From Ancistrus triradiatus (Eukaryota; Chordata; Actinopteri; Siluriformes; Loricariidae): 64,000 nt of DNA. Numbering within the stretch: position 1 is the first letter of the stretch; each line of letters starts with the position of its first letter. Below the pieces are notes generated by a model. It ran no database searches, was not told where the DNA came from, and saw nothing but the letters and a program-made list of their open reading frames with translations. The stretch lies in the NCBI GenBank assembly GCA_025084515.1, contig JAJAGP010000950.1, forward strand, positions 1 through 64,000, given 5' to 3'. Made by a program: the position numbers and the translations under genes. Of this stretch, positions 1 through 10,921 are shown piece after piece.

Positions 1-11
1 AGACACACACA

Positions 12-368
12 CAAAAAGGAGAAGCCTTAAATGTCCATGCTCCTGTGTGTGTGATTGGTGTAGCCTCAATCACTTTCCGGGCCACTGTGTTTGGACAGAT
101 TCTCGTCCTCCAGCAGGTGAACCTGCGAACAAACACACGGTTCGGGTTACAGTGCCATTTGGACGTCAGTGTATTCCCGAGCACGGAGGCGATTTCACGT
201 TACCTGTGTGTCCTGGATTCGCTGGTAGACGGGCAACAAGAGCTCCTCCAGCGTCTCGGCCACCGGTTTGTTGAGAGTTTCCAGCAGGAGCAGACCGAGA
301 GCTCTGGCCGACACCCCGATCAGGCAGAACACCATGAAGGGCATGGACGCATGCAGCACTTTCTGATC
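12..368 (-). pseudogene. Partial duplicate of slc22a15 exons 11 and 12
   Basis: This block matches 17428-17785, the 3' end of slc22a15, almost base for base. It includes both coding exons (204-362 and 66-122), the 81-base intron between them and the flanking CA-rich tail. The 159-nt exon 11 copy keeps its frame and splice sites, but the conserved LPET at the end of the last membrane helix reads LLET and a neighbouring glycine has become arginine. Homology stops near 368. I found no copies of exons 1-10 between here and 17.4 kb, so this is a 3' fragment rather than a second gene. It could also be the end of a tandem paralogue broken up by transposons, or a local assembly duplication. Confidence 0.8.
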
Positions 369-1085
369 TGCAGTGGCTGTATTGTGATTTGTATTTCATT
401 TGTAATGCAAAATTGCTATTATTTAGGCCTACCTGCACATTAATGTTGTGGGAAAACTTCCTATTCACTTAATCTCCTTCATTTAGCAGAGAGTGCCATC
501 AATGCAGCCAGTCACACTTGGAAACCTTAAAATCATATTAATAATGGAATCATATTAACTGATTCAAGTCTCAAAGCTTGATACTAAATAAATTTCTTGT
601 TGTTTAGACTGATATCTGAAATTCTGTGGTATTCTTCTTTGATCAGGTTTAGGCTCACCACAAAGGTTTACAGTAACCGTTTTAATGCAAGAGTCACATT
701 TCTGACAGCCCGACAGACGGCTGCTTTAGAATATGCTCAGCATCACTGATTTTGTATCGAAAACTCGCCTTGGCAAAAACCTGGAGCGTAACAAAGAATT
801 TGCTCCGAACTCAGGGCGTGTCCACGGAGTGTCATATGAGTGATTGACAGCGGAGGAGATTGTTAATAGAAATGATCGGCTGTGCTGAGAAACGCTAAGG
901 TTCACACAGATATTATCAGGGAACGAGGAAACATTACAGCGGGGTCTGATCAGCCTTTCCCGATGGAGATTTCTCCGTAGTGTATGTGCTTCAATGTCAA
1001 CTGGCTCTTCGAGAAGGGGACTCGCCATTTCTCACACTACCTTCAGTCTACCGGCTTCAGGTAGAGTGGAGGATGAACTCAGTAA
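369..1085. other. Intergenic stretch, nothing recognised
   Basis: No exon-like frame with splice signals and no recognisable repeat was found. Short open frames on both strands lack codon structure or family resemblance. Confidence 0.5.
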
Positions 1086-1310
1086 AGTCAAGTCAAATCA
1101 GATTTATTTATATAGCGCTTTTTACAATGGAGCATTGTCTCAAAGCAACTTTACAAGTTTAGATTATCTCCCAATAACTACGTCCAATCCCAAATTGAGC
1201 AAGCCTAGGGCGACAGCTGCAAGGAAAAACTCCCTAGTTGTAGGAAGAAACCTTGGGAGGACCAAGACTCAAAAAGGGACCCAACCTCCTTGGGCGGCGT
1301 AGATGATAAA
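1086..1310 (+). repeat. Interspersed repeat ('tatatagcgctttttaca' type)
   Basis: It starts with a tattTATATAGCGCTTTTTACA-like segment and continues with a 'gaagaaaccttgggaggaccaagactcaaaa' type segment that recurs in this window. Diverged relatives lie at 37296-37490 and, inverted, at 35140-35400. These segments are common dispersed repeats in fish genomes. I cannot assign the family. Confidence 0.6.
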
Positions 1311-1329
1311 TCTAAGAGCGAAACTAAAG

Positions 1330-1512
1330 TCATGGAGTCAAAGTTCAACTCAGGGTTGGTTTAAGTAAACCTGCTAGCGAGCAGGTTAGCTTCACGGAGT
1401 ATGTTGGCGGAGTAACTGACTCTAAGTTACGCTGAACTTGCTTTGTGAAACCGAAAACCTAAAGTATCTGTAAACTCTGAGTCAACTTATTCTGAGTTTT
1501 CATTAAACCTGC
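1330..1512. repeat. Possible MITE remnant
   Basis: The right end (cctgctttctgaaataccc) is close to the reverse complement of the left end of the element at 61532-61690. The interior is diverged and I cannot fix the left end. Confidence 0.35.
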
Positions 1513-2499
1513 TTTCTGAAATACCCCCCTGATCGTTACACTACCGGTACTCCTCGGTGCTAAACAGTTAGCTCGTGCTGGTTTCGGCTTCTATGCAATA
1601 AGGCACTTGAGGGGGTGCATTGTTGTGAAGATATCATGAAACGTTACGGACTTCCGCTTTGCGTCAGGCCTAACAACACCTCTTTCCCATGATATATTCA
1701 CAATAATGCAGACCCTCTCTTGCCTTGTTGCTTTAATATGCACCCATTAAAACACTGCAGATATAATTTGTTCCTTGCAAACACAAATTTGTGTTAATTT
1801 CTTTACACAACTAATACCACTTCTCAAGCTATATAACATTAAAAATTTAACTTCTACTCAATAAGTAATAAAATCTATTTATCCACAAAAATTGGAAAAG
1901 GGAACGGTGGAGTTGTTATGCCCAGAAAATTAAACACAAGCGTATTGTTTTTCCCTTTGATTTCCTACTGATTTAAATCGGGGTAAATACAGATATACAG
2001 GTTTTTAGTGATATATAGTTTGAGTGTGAGTGCAGTGAAGTTGATTTAATTTCAAACATAGTGTCACGGATCGCCCCACACCTCCCCTTGCTATGCATCC
2101 CAACATGACAGAATGCCCCGCCTTCAAAATGGAGACGGTTGGTTCCAGGGCTACCCCTTGTATTCGCTTCGATGGAGATCTGGACTCATGGCCGCGAATT
2201 GTGTCACAGTGCACCAGGTATTTTTCGTTTTTCCCCTGTGTTCGAGTGTCACTGGTTGTCACTGGTTGTCTTGTGCCTTTCCGGAAAAACGCTTCAATGG
2301 GCCGCATAAGTTTGGCCGCAGGCGCAAGCAGGGACCTGTGAGCAATTTTTTAAAGAGCTGGAGTTTTGCTTTGGCACTCTATGGGATTTCTTAGACACAG
2401 AGGTCCCGCCAGCCAGCTCACGGCGAATGTCGACCAGCCAACCGCAGTTACTGTCATTCGCCTGTCACCTGCTAGATCCCCAGTTCACCAGCTGTTGGA

Positions 2500-2965
2500 A
2501 GGGATTGGCCAAGTACAAGTTAGCACCCTGTACCTCAGTACCTGAGCTGCTAGCGCCCTGTATCTCAGTGCCTGAGCCATTATCTGATCCACCCGCACCA
2601 CTTAGCTCACAATCTAAGCTCACTGCACCACTTAAGTCCGTACCCGAGTTCGAAGTGCCGTTTGTTTCCATATCTGAGCACGATGCGCTGATTAGTTCCA
2701 TACCTGAATGAGACGTGGATCTCAGCTCTTTATCCGAACCAAATGCACCAACCCTTGCGCCACGGACAGTGGCACCGGCCCGCCATCATGGACATTAGCG
2801 TCAAGAATGTTGGCGCCAGTTCCAGCGCCGAAGACGTCAGTGCCCTTACCTGCACCGAAGACGTCAGCACCAGTGTCTGCATCGAAGATGTCTGTGCCTG
2901 CTCCTACAATGTCAGTGCCAGTGCCCGTGCCGAGGACGTCGGTGCCTGTGTCCACACCTAGGATG
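2500..2965 (+). repeat. Degenerate minisatellite inside the older LTR-like element
   Basis: Two runs of short imperfect repeats are seen: 'tacctgagc' type units at about 2500-2710, and units of about 24 bp containing gccgaagacgtcagtgcc at about 2810-2960. They keep reading frames open on both strands, giving low-complexity open frames that I do not take as genes. Confidence 0.6.
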
Positions 2966-3296
2966 TCCGACCCCAGAGACATTTGGAGGGCATGAGGTCT
3001 CCTCTAATCCGTGCGCTCTTTCTGGCCTCCCACCACCCTCCCAGATAACGTACAGTGGCGACCGGAATCCATCCGGTGAGCGCCCCTAAAGAAAACCCCC
3101 AGACATGGTAATGCCCCTTGGTGGGCATTTTTTTATATCCATGGTGAGGGGATGGTTACAGATCTCCCCAGACCTTTGCTTGCTATGCTCCTCCTTGCCA
3201 CTAGAGGCAATCCGGATGACATCACTTGTGGTTCTCCGCCGAGTGACGGATGACACGAAGAAGAAGCTAGGGCTCGCTAGCTAATGGATTACAGCT

Positions 3297-3301
3297 GTTT
3301 G
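3297..3301. repeat. Target-site duplication GTTTG, left
   Basis: It is identical to 9229-9233 and directly abuts the TG of the 5' LTR. Five bases is the usual length for Ty3/gypsy integration. Confidence 0.85.
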
Positions 3302-4084
3302 TGTTGGGGTTCGCTCTGGGTCGTCACCGTTTTTTTCCGCCTCTGATCATTTGCACACGATCCCTCACGTTTTGTTTACCTTTTTCCCGAGCGCGGCGTG
3401 TGTGTGTGTGTTGTGCTTGCTTCCTAGCGATCGGTTGGCTGCCGTTCCCGTCTCATCCACGCCTCCTCCAACTACACACAGCCGATCGTCAAGACTTCGC
3501 CAGATTATTCCGTCTTCATCATGGTACTGGCTGCTATACCTAAGCTGCGCTAGCGTTAGCTTAGCTTAGCTTAGCTTAGCTTAAGTAGCATAGCATCGTG
3601 TTGCATTGGATTGCATAGTGTTGTATCTAGCTTCCAGCCAGACTGTCCCTACAGTCTTATTTAGTATTTATTCTTTGCTTATCCAGCCCTAGTCGTACTG
3701 AGTCTCCATTTGTTTTCTTTTCGGCTCCCATGCCGGTTTACTTTCCTGTTTTGACTCACGCCGGTTCTTCCTTTCTTCCCCAGTCAACCCGCTCCTGTCA
3801 TCCTCCTTCCACGGCGTCTCCTGGTCCAACCTGCTGGTCCTGGGTCCGGACCCTCCTGTTTGGGAAGCAACCGCCGTGCCCTTCTCACCCGCTGCACACC
3901 CCCCCTTTCGTCGGCCGGCTCCCTGGACTCGACTCACGAAGCATGCACCTCCTAAGTTCCAGTATCTGTTCATTTCTAAATAAACTCGTTTTTGTTCCCT
4001 CACTCCGTGGTCTGTCTGTTGATCTGCATTCAGGGTTCCAATCCTGTGCATTGTTTGGGAGGGCTCTCTGACCCCCTCCTAACA
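3302..4084 (+). repeat. 5' LTR of the chromovirus
   Basis: 783 bp, starting TGTTGGGG and ending CTAACA. It contains a GT run, a tandem of 'ttagc' units near 3550-3580 and an AATAAA-type signal near 3978. It matches 8424-9228 with small indels, mostly in homopolymers and the GT run. Confidence 0.92.
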
Positions 4085-4100
4085 GAATAATCTGACCAAT

Positions 4101-5164
4101 ATGGAACCCGCAGGTCAACAGACAGCCCCATCCGTTCAGGTCGAGATGACCTTGGATCGCCAGCAGGTTTGGCTCCAGCAGCATGACAAACTGCTGGCAT
4201 CCCTGCTGGAGTCAAACCGGCTCCTAACCCGCCAATTAGAACGTCTAACTACTTTCGTTAACCAGCTCTCTCCTTCTCCCCCACAGAGCGGTGATCTTGC
4301 GGCCGGGAGCCAGACCCCCTCGACCGTCATCAGCTCTTCTCCATCCTCAGCAAGCGCCGCTGCCCCTCTGGAACCACTGGCTGGGCCACCCACCGACACC
4401 TTGACACCAGTGGGACCCCCCCATCACCCACCCTGAGCCTTTCTCTGGGGATCTCACGAGGTGTCGCGGCTTTCTGATGCAATGTGGTCTGGTGTTCCGG
4501 CAGCGTCCGTTGGCTTTTGTTTCTGATGTCAACAGGGTCTCCTACGTTGTGGGCCTCCTTCGGGGTAGGGCCCTGACTTGGGCTGAGGCCGTTCTGTCTC
4601 GGGGCGGGTTGGAGGAGCTCCTGTACGACGACTTCCTGTGCCAGTTCCGGGTGGTTTTTGACCATCCGAACCACGGGGAAGCAGCGTCGGGGCGACTCAT
4701 GTGCCTCCGCCAGGGCTCCCGGCCAGTCTCTGACTACGCCGTGGAGTTTTGGGCGTTGGCCGTGGACGCCGGATGGAATGAGCCCGCTTTATGCGAGGCC
4801 GTCCGGTTTGTCGGACCGTCTCCGTGACGACTTAGCGGTCCGTGATGACCCACCTGACCTACAGTCTCTAGTAGACCTGGCCATCCGCCTGGACCGACGC
4901 ATTCACGCGCGTAGGTTGGAGAGGGCCTCGCGTCCAGTTCAGGTGGCCCCCGCCGTGCGCACCAGACCCGCTGCAGCAGTGCCGTTCCCCTCGCCTTCCC
5001 CGAGCATCATGGAAGACCCAGAACCCATGCAGCTGGGCCACGCTCGACTCTCGGCTCCTGAACGGGCCCGGCGCCGCGAACTGGGGTTATGCGCCTACTG
5101 TGGAGAATCCGGCCACCACGTCCAACCCTGTGTCGTGCGGCCAAAAGATCCGGCTCGTCCGTGA
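4101..5164 (+). pseudogene. Chromovirus gag, broken by two frameshifts
   Basis: The start codon lies 17 bases after the 5' LTR. The N-terminal part is read to about 4436, then the frame shifts before 4477 and again at about 4800. The middle part resembles retrotransposon capsid (retrotrans_gag type, with a YDDFLCQFR-like segment). The last part carries one CCHC zinc knuckle (C-x2-C-x4-H-x4-C) at about 5091-5132, as expected for nucleocapsid. No recognisable tRNA primer-binding site directly follows the LTR. Confidence 0.85.
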
Positions 5165-6919
5165 CCGTGGGGGTCCTGACGAGCCCGTGTATCAAACCCC
5201 CTGCCGCGGGCCGACCATTCCTCACCCTTCCTGCTGTCCTGCGCTTGACTGGCCACACGCACTCAGTAAAGGCACTGGTCGACTCAGGGGCCGAAGAGAA
5301 TCTCATTGACCAGGACCTCGCGGCCCAGCTCGGTGTCCCCCTGGTAGGCCTGGACAATGCGGCGCGGGCGTACGCGTTGGGTGGCAGGCTCCTCGCCCGC
5401 ATTTCCCACCGGACGTCACCCTTGCCCCTCGTCCTGGCCGGCAATCACCAAGAGGACATCTCCTTCGCGGTCATTCACTCTCCTCGCACTCCTCTGGTGT
5501 TGTGGCATCCGTGGTTGGCTCTACACAGCCCTTCTATCAACTGGACCGAGGGCAAGGTCGCCAGCTGGAGTGATTTCTGCCACCAGCATTGTCTCCGCTC
5601 TGCGTTGCCCGCGTCCGGGTTTTCCGCTCGCACTTCTCCACCCCCGGAGCCAGTGGACCCCTCCGACAGGTATTCAGCAAAGACCAGGCCCAGAACCTCC
5701 CTCCGCACCGGCCTTACGATTGTGCCATTGAGCTCCTCCCGGGGGCCCCCTTGCCCACCAGTCGGCTGTACCAACTGTCCCGCAATGAAAGAGAGGCAAT
5801 GGAGGAATACATCGCCGATAGTCTGTCCGCAGGGCTCATCCGGCCCTCCTCCTCTCCTCTGGGGGCCGGATTCTTCTTTGTGTCCAAGAAGGGCGGATCC
5901 CTGCGGCCCTGTATCGACTACCGCGGCCTCAACGGCATCACCCGGCGGATCCCCGGGGCACCGGTACCCTCTTCCCCTCATCTCCTCTGCGTTCGACCTA
6001 CTGCAGGGAGCAACCATCTTTACTAAACTCGACCTACGCAACGACTACCATCTGGTCCGTATCCGCCAAGGAGACGAATGGAAAACGGCCTTCAATACAC
6101 CCCTCGGCCATTTCGAGTACAGGGTCATGCCGTTTGGTCTCTCCAACGCCCCGGCGGTGTTTCAGGCCCTGGTGAATGACGTGTTGCGGGACTACCTCAA
6201 CCGTATACCTGGACGATATCCTCATCTTCTCCCGATCCAAAGACGAACACGTCACCCACATCCGCCAGGTCCTCTCCCGCCTTTTGGACAACAAATTGTT
6301 CGTCAAGGCTGAGAAGTGCGAGTTTCACGTGGACTCCGTCTCCTTCCTCGGGTTCATCATCCAGAGGGGCAGCATCAAAGCAGACCCAGGCAAGATCCGC
6401 GCAGTGGCAGAGTGGCCTACCCCCCCGGGGCGCAAGGAATTGCAACGGTTCTTGGGTTTCGCAAATTTCTATCACCGCTTCATCCGCGACTACAGCAAGG
6501 TCGCAGCTCCACTCACCGCCCTGACCTCGACCAAGGTTCCCTTCCTGTGGACGCCCCAGGCCGACCGTGCGTTCAACCGGCTGAAGGTCCTGTTTACCTC
6601 CGCGCCAGTCCTTGCCCAGCCGGATCCCAGTCGGCAGTTCATTGTCGAGGTGGACGCATCGGACACGGGAGCTGGAGCCGTGCTCTCGCAACGCGATGGA
6701 ACCGACGGCAAACTGCACCCCTGCGCCTTCTTCTCACGGTGCGTCGCCCCGGCAGAGAGGAACTACGACGTGGGTAACAGGGAGCTGCTCGCAGTGAAAT
6801 TGGCGTTGGAGGAGTGGAGACACTGGCTGGAGGGAGCTGAGCTGCCGTTCGTGGTCTGGACCGACCACCGCAACCTCGAGTACATCCGAACTGCCACACG
6901 CCTACCGGCCGGGTTCTAG
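5089..6919 (+). pseudogene. Chromovirus pol: protease, reverse transcriptase, RNase H (broken)
   Basis: A retropepsin motif (VDSGAEENLID) lies at about 5278-5310. Reverse transcriptase follows, with the fingers/palm part including the FGLSNAP segment at about 6130-6150 and the catalytic YLDD at about 6207-6218. RNase H shows the VDASDTGAGA start and a WTDHRNLEY segment. Frameshifts fall near 5670, 5960 and 6205. At about 6910 the C-terminal part of RNase H and the linker lose about 60 bases relative to related elements. Codons are GC-rich, unlike the AT-rich surroundings. Confidence 0.88.
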
Positions 6920-7197
6920 GAATGTTAAGCCTGATGCCCTTTCTCGTGTCTTTCCGCCGGAGGGTCACCCGGAGCAGCCCGACACCATCCTCTCCACCGA
7001 GCGCCTCGTGGGCCACCTGTCTTGGAAAGTGGAACACACCTCAGAGAGGCGCAGGGGACGGAACCTGACCCTGGGGGGAGGGTCCTCTGGACCGTCTCTA
7101 CATCCCCGCATCGGCCCGGGCTGCCGCCCTCCAATGGGCCCATGAGTCCCCGTTCGCCGCACATCCGGGAGGTCGCCGAACGCTCGCCCTGGCCAGG

Positions 7198-8391
7198 CGT
7201 TACTTCTGGTGGCCCTCAATGGAGCAGGACGTTCGGGGTTTCGTGGGAGCATGCACCACCTGCGCTCGGGCCAAAGCCTCCCATCAGCCTCCCGCGGGCC
7301 TCCTGCAGCCACTCTCCATCCCCGGACGCCCATGGTCGCACATTGCGGCCGATTTCGTCACAGGGCTCCCCGTATCCGACGGACACTCCGTCATCCTTAC
7401 TGTGGTGGACCGCTTTTCCAAGGCCGTACGCCTGATCGCACTCCCCAAGCTACCCTCAGCCACGGAAATGGCAGCAATCCTGTTTAACCAGGTTTTCAAG
7501 ATCCATGGGATCCCACTTGACATCGTCTCGGACCGCGGACCCCAGTTCGCCTCCCAAGTATGGCGTTCCTTTTGCAAAGCCCTGGGGGCCGCCGTCAGTC
7601 TGACATCAGGATTCCACCCGCAGTCTAACGGGCAGGCCGAGCGGGCCAACCAGGACATCGGGGCCACTCTGCGCTGCCTTACCTCCAAGGACCCTTCCAC
7701 CTGGAGCTCTCAGCTGGCCTGGGCCGAGTACACCCACAACACCCTGCCGAGTGCCACCACGGGCCTCTCCCCCTTTGAGGCCTTGCTGGGATACCTGCCG
7801 CCACTCTTCCCCGATCAGGAAACTGACGGCTTGGTGCCCTCCGTCAACCACCACCTGCGGCGCTGCCGCGGCACATGGAGGGCCATCAGGGAGTCCCTCA
7901 TCAAGGCTCAGGACGCGGCCCGACGCTCGGCAGACAGGCGGAGGAGGCCCAGCCCCGCTTACTTCCCGGGGCAGATGGTCTGGCTCTCAGCTCGCGACAT
8001 CCCGCTCAGCGTCGAGTCCAGGAAGTTGGCCCCGCGCTTCATCGGTCCGTTCCCCGTCCTTAAGGTGATCAATCCCACTTCTGTTCGTCTTCGGTTGCCC
8101 TCTCACATGCGCATTAACCCTTCCTTCCATGTCTCGCAGGTTAAGCCAGTCGATACCTCGGACCTCAGCCCTCCGGCCGTGCCCCCGCCGCCCCCCCGGG
8201 TTGTCGGCGGCGACGAGGTTTTCACGGTGTCCCGTCTCCTGGACTGCCGCCGGCGGGGGCGTGGGGTGCAGTACCTGGTCGATTGGGAGGGTTACGGTCC
8301 GGGGGAGCGCTCCTGGGTTCCTCGTTCGGCCATTTACGATGCGTCTCTCATTCGTGACTTCCACAGGGCCAACCCTGGTAGGCCCCGGTGA
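7198..8391 (+). pseudogene. Chromovirus integrase with GPY/F module and chromodomain
   Basis: The longest intact frame of the element. It shows the end of the zinc-binding region (CTTCARAK), the DDE core (Asp in AADFVTGLP, Asp in VSDRGPQF, Glu in GQAERANQD), the GPY/F module (RFIGPFPVLKV), and a C-terminal chromodomain (FTVSRLLD ... YLVDWEGYG). The chromodomain is thought to direct insertion to particular chromatin. The frame opens without its own clear start because in intact elements it is part of the pol polyprotein. It ends at a stop just before the polypurine tract. Confidence 0.9.
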
Positions 8392-8409
8392 TCGCCGGGT
8401 GGCGATCGT

Positions 8410-8423
8410 TGGGGGGGGGGTAC
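8410..8423 (+). other. Polypurine tract before the 3' LTR
   Basis: A run of ten or more G residues followed by TAC directly precedes the 3' LTR. This is the position of the plus-strand primer in LTR retrotransposons. Confidence 0.75.
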
Positions 8424-9228
8424 TGTTGGGGTTCGCTCTGGGTCGTCACCGTTTTTTTTCCGCCTCTGATCATTTGCCACACGATCCCTTCACGTTTTTT
8501 TTTACCTTTTTCCCGAGAGCGGGCGTGTGTGTGTGTGTGTGTGTGTGTTGTGCTTGCTTCCTAGCGATCGGTTGGCTGCCGTTCCCGTCTCATCCACGCC
8601 TCCTCCAACTACACACAGCGAGCTCGTCAAGACTTTTGCCAGATTATTCCGTCTTCATCATGGTAACTTGCTGCTATACCTAAGCTGCGCTAGCGTTAGC
8701 TTAGCTTAGCTTAGCTTAGCTTAAGTAGCATAGCATCGTGTTGCATTGGATTGCATAGTGTGTGTATCTAGCTTCCAGCCAGACTGTCCCCTACAGTCTT
8801 ATTTAGTATTTATTCCTTTGCTTATCCAGCCCTAGTCGTACTGAGTCTCCATTTGTTTTCTTTTCGGCTCCCATGCCGGTTTACTTCCTGTTTTTGACTC
8901 ACGCCGGTTCTTCCTTTCTTCCCCAGTCAAACCCGCTCCTGTCATCCTCCTTCCACGGCGTCCTCCTGGTCCAACCTGCTGGTCCTGGGTCCGGACCCTC
9001 CTGTTTGGGAAGCACCGCCGTGCCCTTCTCACCCGCTGCACACCCCCCCTTTCGTCGGCCGGCTCCCTGGACTCGACTCACGAAGCATGCACCTCCTAAG
9101 TTCCAGTATCTGTTCATTTCTAAATAAACTCGTTTTTGTTCCCTCACTCCGTGGTCTGTCTGTTGATCTGCATTCAGGGTTCCAATCCTGTGCATTGTTT
9201 GGGAGGGCTCTCCGACCCCCTCCTAACA
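8424..9228 (+). repeat. 3' LTR of the chromovirus
   Basis: 805 bp and near-identical to the 5' LTR. The extra length comes from a longer GT run (8524-8549) and single-base indels in homopolymers. It ends CTAACA and is followed by the matching target duplication GTTTG at 9229-9233. Confidence 0.92.
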
Positions 9229-9894
9229 GTTTGGGACATTCTAAGAGCTCGGCCCTAGTCTATGCACTTTGTGGGGTATTGCCCCTGTACAGCGTTTTCT
9301 CAGCTGTGCCCCGAAACCCCCCTGTACACCTGGACACCTCATGTTGTGGCTATTTTCGATTTTGGGTAGCTCGTGTTCGCTTCCGTTAGCTGGGACTGCT
9401 AGTGTTGCGGCAACGGCCGCTTATGGATTTATCGTGTCTGCTCCTGTTCACCCTGGACTTATCGTGTTACAGTACGTCCGCTTTAGCCTACTTGCGCCGT
9501 TGCCCGAGGTGTATGTTTTGTTTGTGGTTCCGTCCGCTTTTTCTTGCTGGTGGCTGCGCCCGCGGTATATGTTTTGTTCGCAGTTAGGTCTACTTGTGTG
9601 TCTTTAGTTTAGCCTCCGTTTGCTTAGCCTTGCTGGCTTTAGCTTAGCCCCACTTTCAGTGTGCCGTGTGTCGGGCTTGCCTATGTTTTGAGTTTACCTG
9701 TTTGTTTGTTTGGTGGCTCATTTGTTTAATAAACCCTTTTTCGTTTATATTGGAAGCTGCACTCATCTCCTTACCTACCTACGCACCCCGAAGTGAAGCG
9801 TAGCTTAATTAAAACTGAGTGAGATAAAATTACAAGACATTAGTGGGGGATTAAAACCTCTGGACAGCCCAGACACTTCAAATAAACAATGCTT

Positions 9895-10240
9895 CTTCTT
9901 TCGTGGGACCCGAGGAACAAGCTTGGGCTCTGCTCCGTATTACAAACATTGATGAACTGTTTGAACACTGATTGACACTGCCTGGGCTTCATGTCACTCC
10001 TTTGTTTTGCATCCACTTTTGCCAAGTTTGTTGATTCACTGTACGCCTGAGCGCCTCGAGGCTCGTTTGTCTCAGGTAAACGCTCGCCATGTTTATTTTT
10101 TTATTCTTTATATTAGCTGTGTTTACCTTTGTGTTGTGGACCTTGTTTAATGACCTTTATTATATTGAACGCTTTTGTTAATAAAACCGTCATTTTGCGT
10201 GGAACCTGCACTCGTCTTCTCCGTTCCTATGCATATGTAA
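9895..10240 (+). mobile_element. Solo LTR-like insertion
   Basis: This segment is absent from the aligned copy at 13.9 kb. It has an AATAAA-type signal near 10180 and ends with a 'cctgcactcgtcttctcc' stretch and TAACA, as LTR 3' ends do. The left boundary is uncertain by about 20 bases. Confidence 0.5.
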
Positions 10241-10390
10241 CAACATGAATAAATTTGAGTAAATTTTCGGTGTAGAAACTAGACTATAATATATAAAACA
10301 TATTTTTATGAAAAACTATAAAACAGAATCTAATACCACCTGAACGAGACTTAACATTGCAAACAACGCTTTTATTCTACAGCATGTCCC

Positions 10391-10870
10391 GTTTGTTTAT
10401 GTCTTCCCGAGTGCGGCATGTGTGTGTTGTGCTTGCTTCCACAGGCATGTATTGGTTCCGGTTCCTCTCGTCACAGCTCCACCCCTGACTCCACACCTGA
10501 TCTTGATCTTCGCAGCTGATCACCACGCAATAAGACGGCAGTGCAGTCGTCCAGAAATCACCAGATAGTCCCGTTACGCTACTGGTACTCCTTGGTGCCA
10601 AACAGTTAGCATTAGCATGCAGCTCGCACTGGTTTCGGCTGCTATGCCGCTGTTCTTTTCCTGCGTTGGCACTCAACCTCAACTTCTCGGTTCATCTACC
10701 CTCATCCATCATCCTCTGCGTGGATCAGCTGCCGCTGCCTGGGTGTCATCAGTGGTTTGTGGAAGCAACACAAGCACCGTCGCCGCACTCCTTCTGGTTC
10801 CACTGCTCTCCACATATCCATCCACCCCTGATCAGCCAGTAGAGGCACTGTTACAACGTCTTTTCTTGTA
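10391..10870 (+). repeat. Diverged LTR fragment related to the chromovirus LTR
   Basis: The segment cccgagtgcggcatgtgtgtg ... gtgcttgcttcc resembles the chromovirus LTR around 3385-3425, and the motifs around 10560-10650 recur at 1533-1600. It is too diverged to be part of the 3302-9228 insertion. Confidence 0.5.
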
Positions 10871-10921
10871 GGGCTGCCGAGCCGTGGTGGTGAGCTATGT
10901 TTTAGACCACTGCACCACCAC

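Larger units (their letters stand above)
3302..9228 (+). mobile_element. Ty3/gypsy chromovirus, full length but defective
   Basis: It has two LTRs (TG...CA), gag with a zinc knuckle, and protease, reverse transcriptase, RNase H and integrase regions in Ty3/gypsy order. A chromodomain sits at the C-terminus of integrase, then a G-rich polypurine tract, and a perfect 5-bp target duplication GTTTG flanks the element. The chromodomain and GPY/F module place it among chromoviruses, the group that includes fish sushi-type elements. Several frameshifts and a deletion at the end of RNase H make this copy non-autonomous. The LTRs are highly similar, so the insertion is young. Some indels are in homopolymers and could be sequencing errors. 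Confidence 0.93.
2063..9796 (+). mobile_element. Older LTR-like element, interrupted by a chromovirus
   Basis: The insertion into the host repeat starts TGTCACGGATCG and ends near a gaagtgaagcg segment after an AATAAA-type 3' region (about 9728). Only 2063-3301 and 9234-9796 belong to it, about 1.8 kb. No gag or pol coding is visible, so it is a non-autonomous or heavily deleted LTR element. A second segment resembling its left end (acagatctccccagacc) occurs near 3155, after a purine-rich tract, and may mark the start of its 3' LTR. Boundaries come mainly from comparison with 13468-14045. Confidence 0.55.
1736..10390 (+). repeat. Interspersed repeat copy split by two later insertions
   Basis: Segments 1736-2062, about 9797-9894 and about 10241-10390 match, in order, the uninterrupted copy at 13468-14045. 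The breaks are explained by an LTR-like element inserted after 2062 and a second insertion at about 9895-10240. Aligning with the 13.5-kb copy gives the empty site directly. The bases CATAG (left) and CGTAG (right) flank the larger insertion as an imperfect 5-bp target duplication. Confidence 0.7.

Noticed and set aside
726..1302. 100-codon frames at the left end as genes
   Set aside because: There is no family resemblance or splice context, and part of the stretch is an interspersed repeat.
2427..2995. Repetitive open frames on both strands as genes
   Set aside because: They arise from short tandem repeats in a non-autonomous LTR-like element, with no domain or splice structure.
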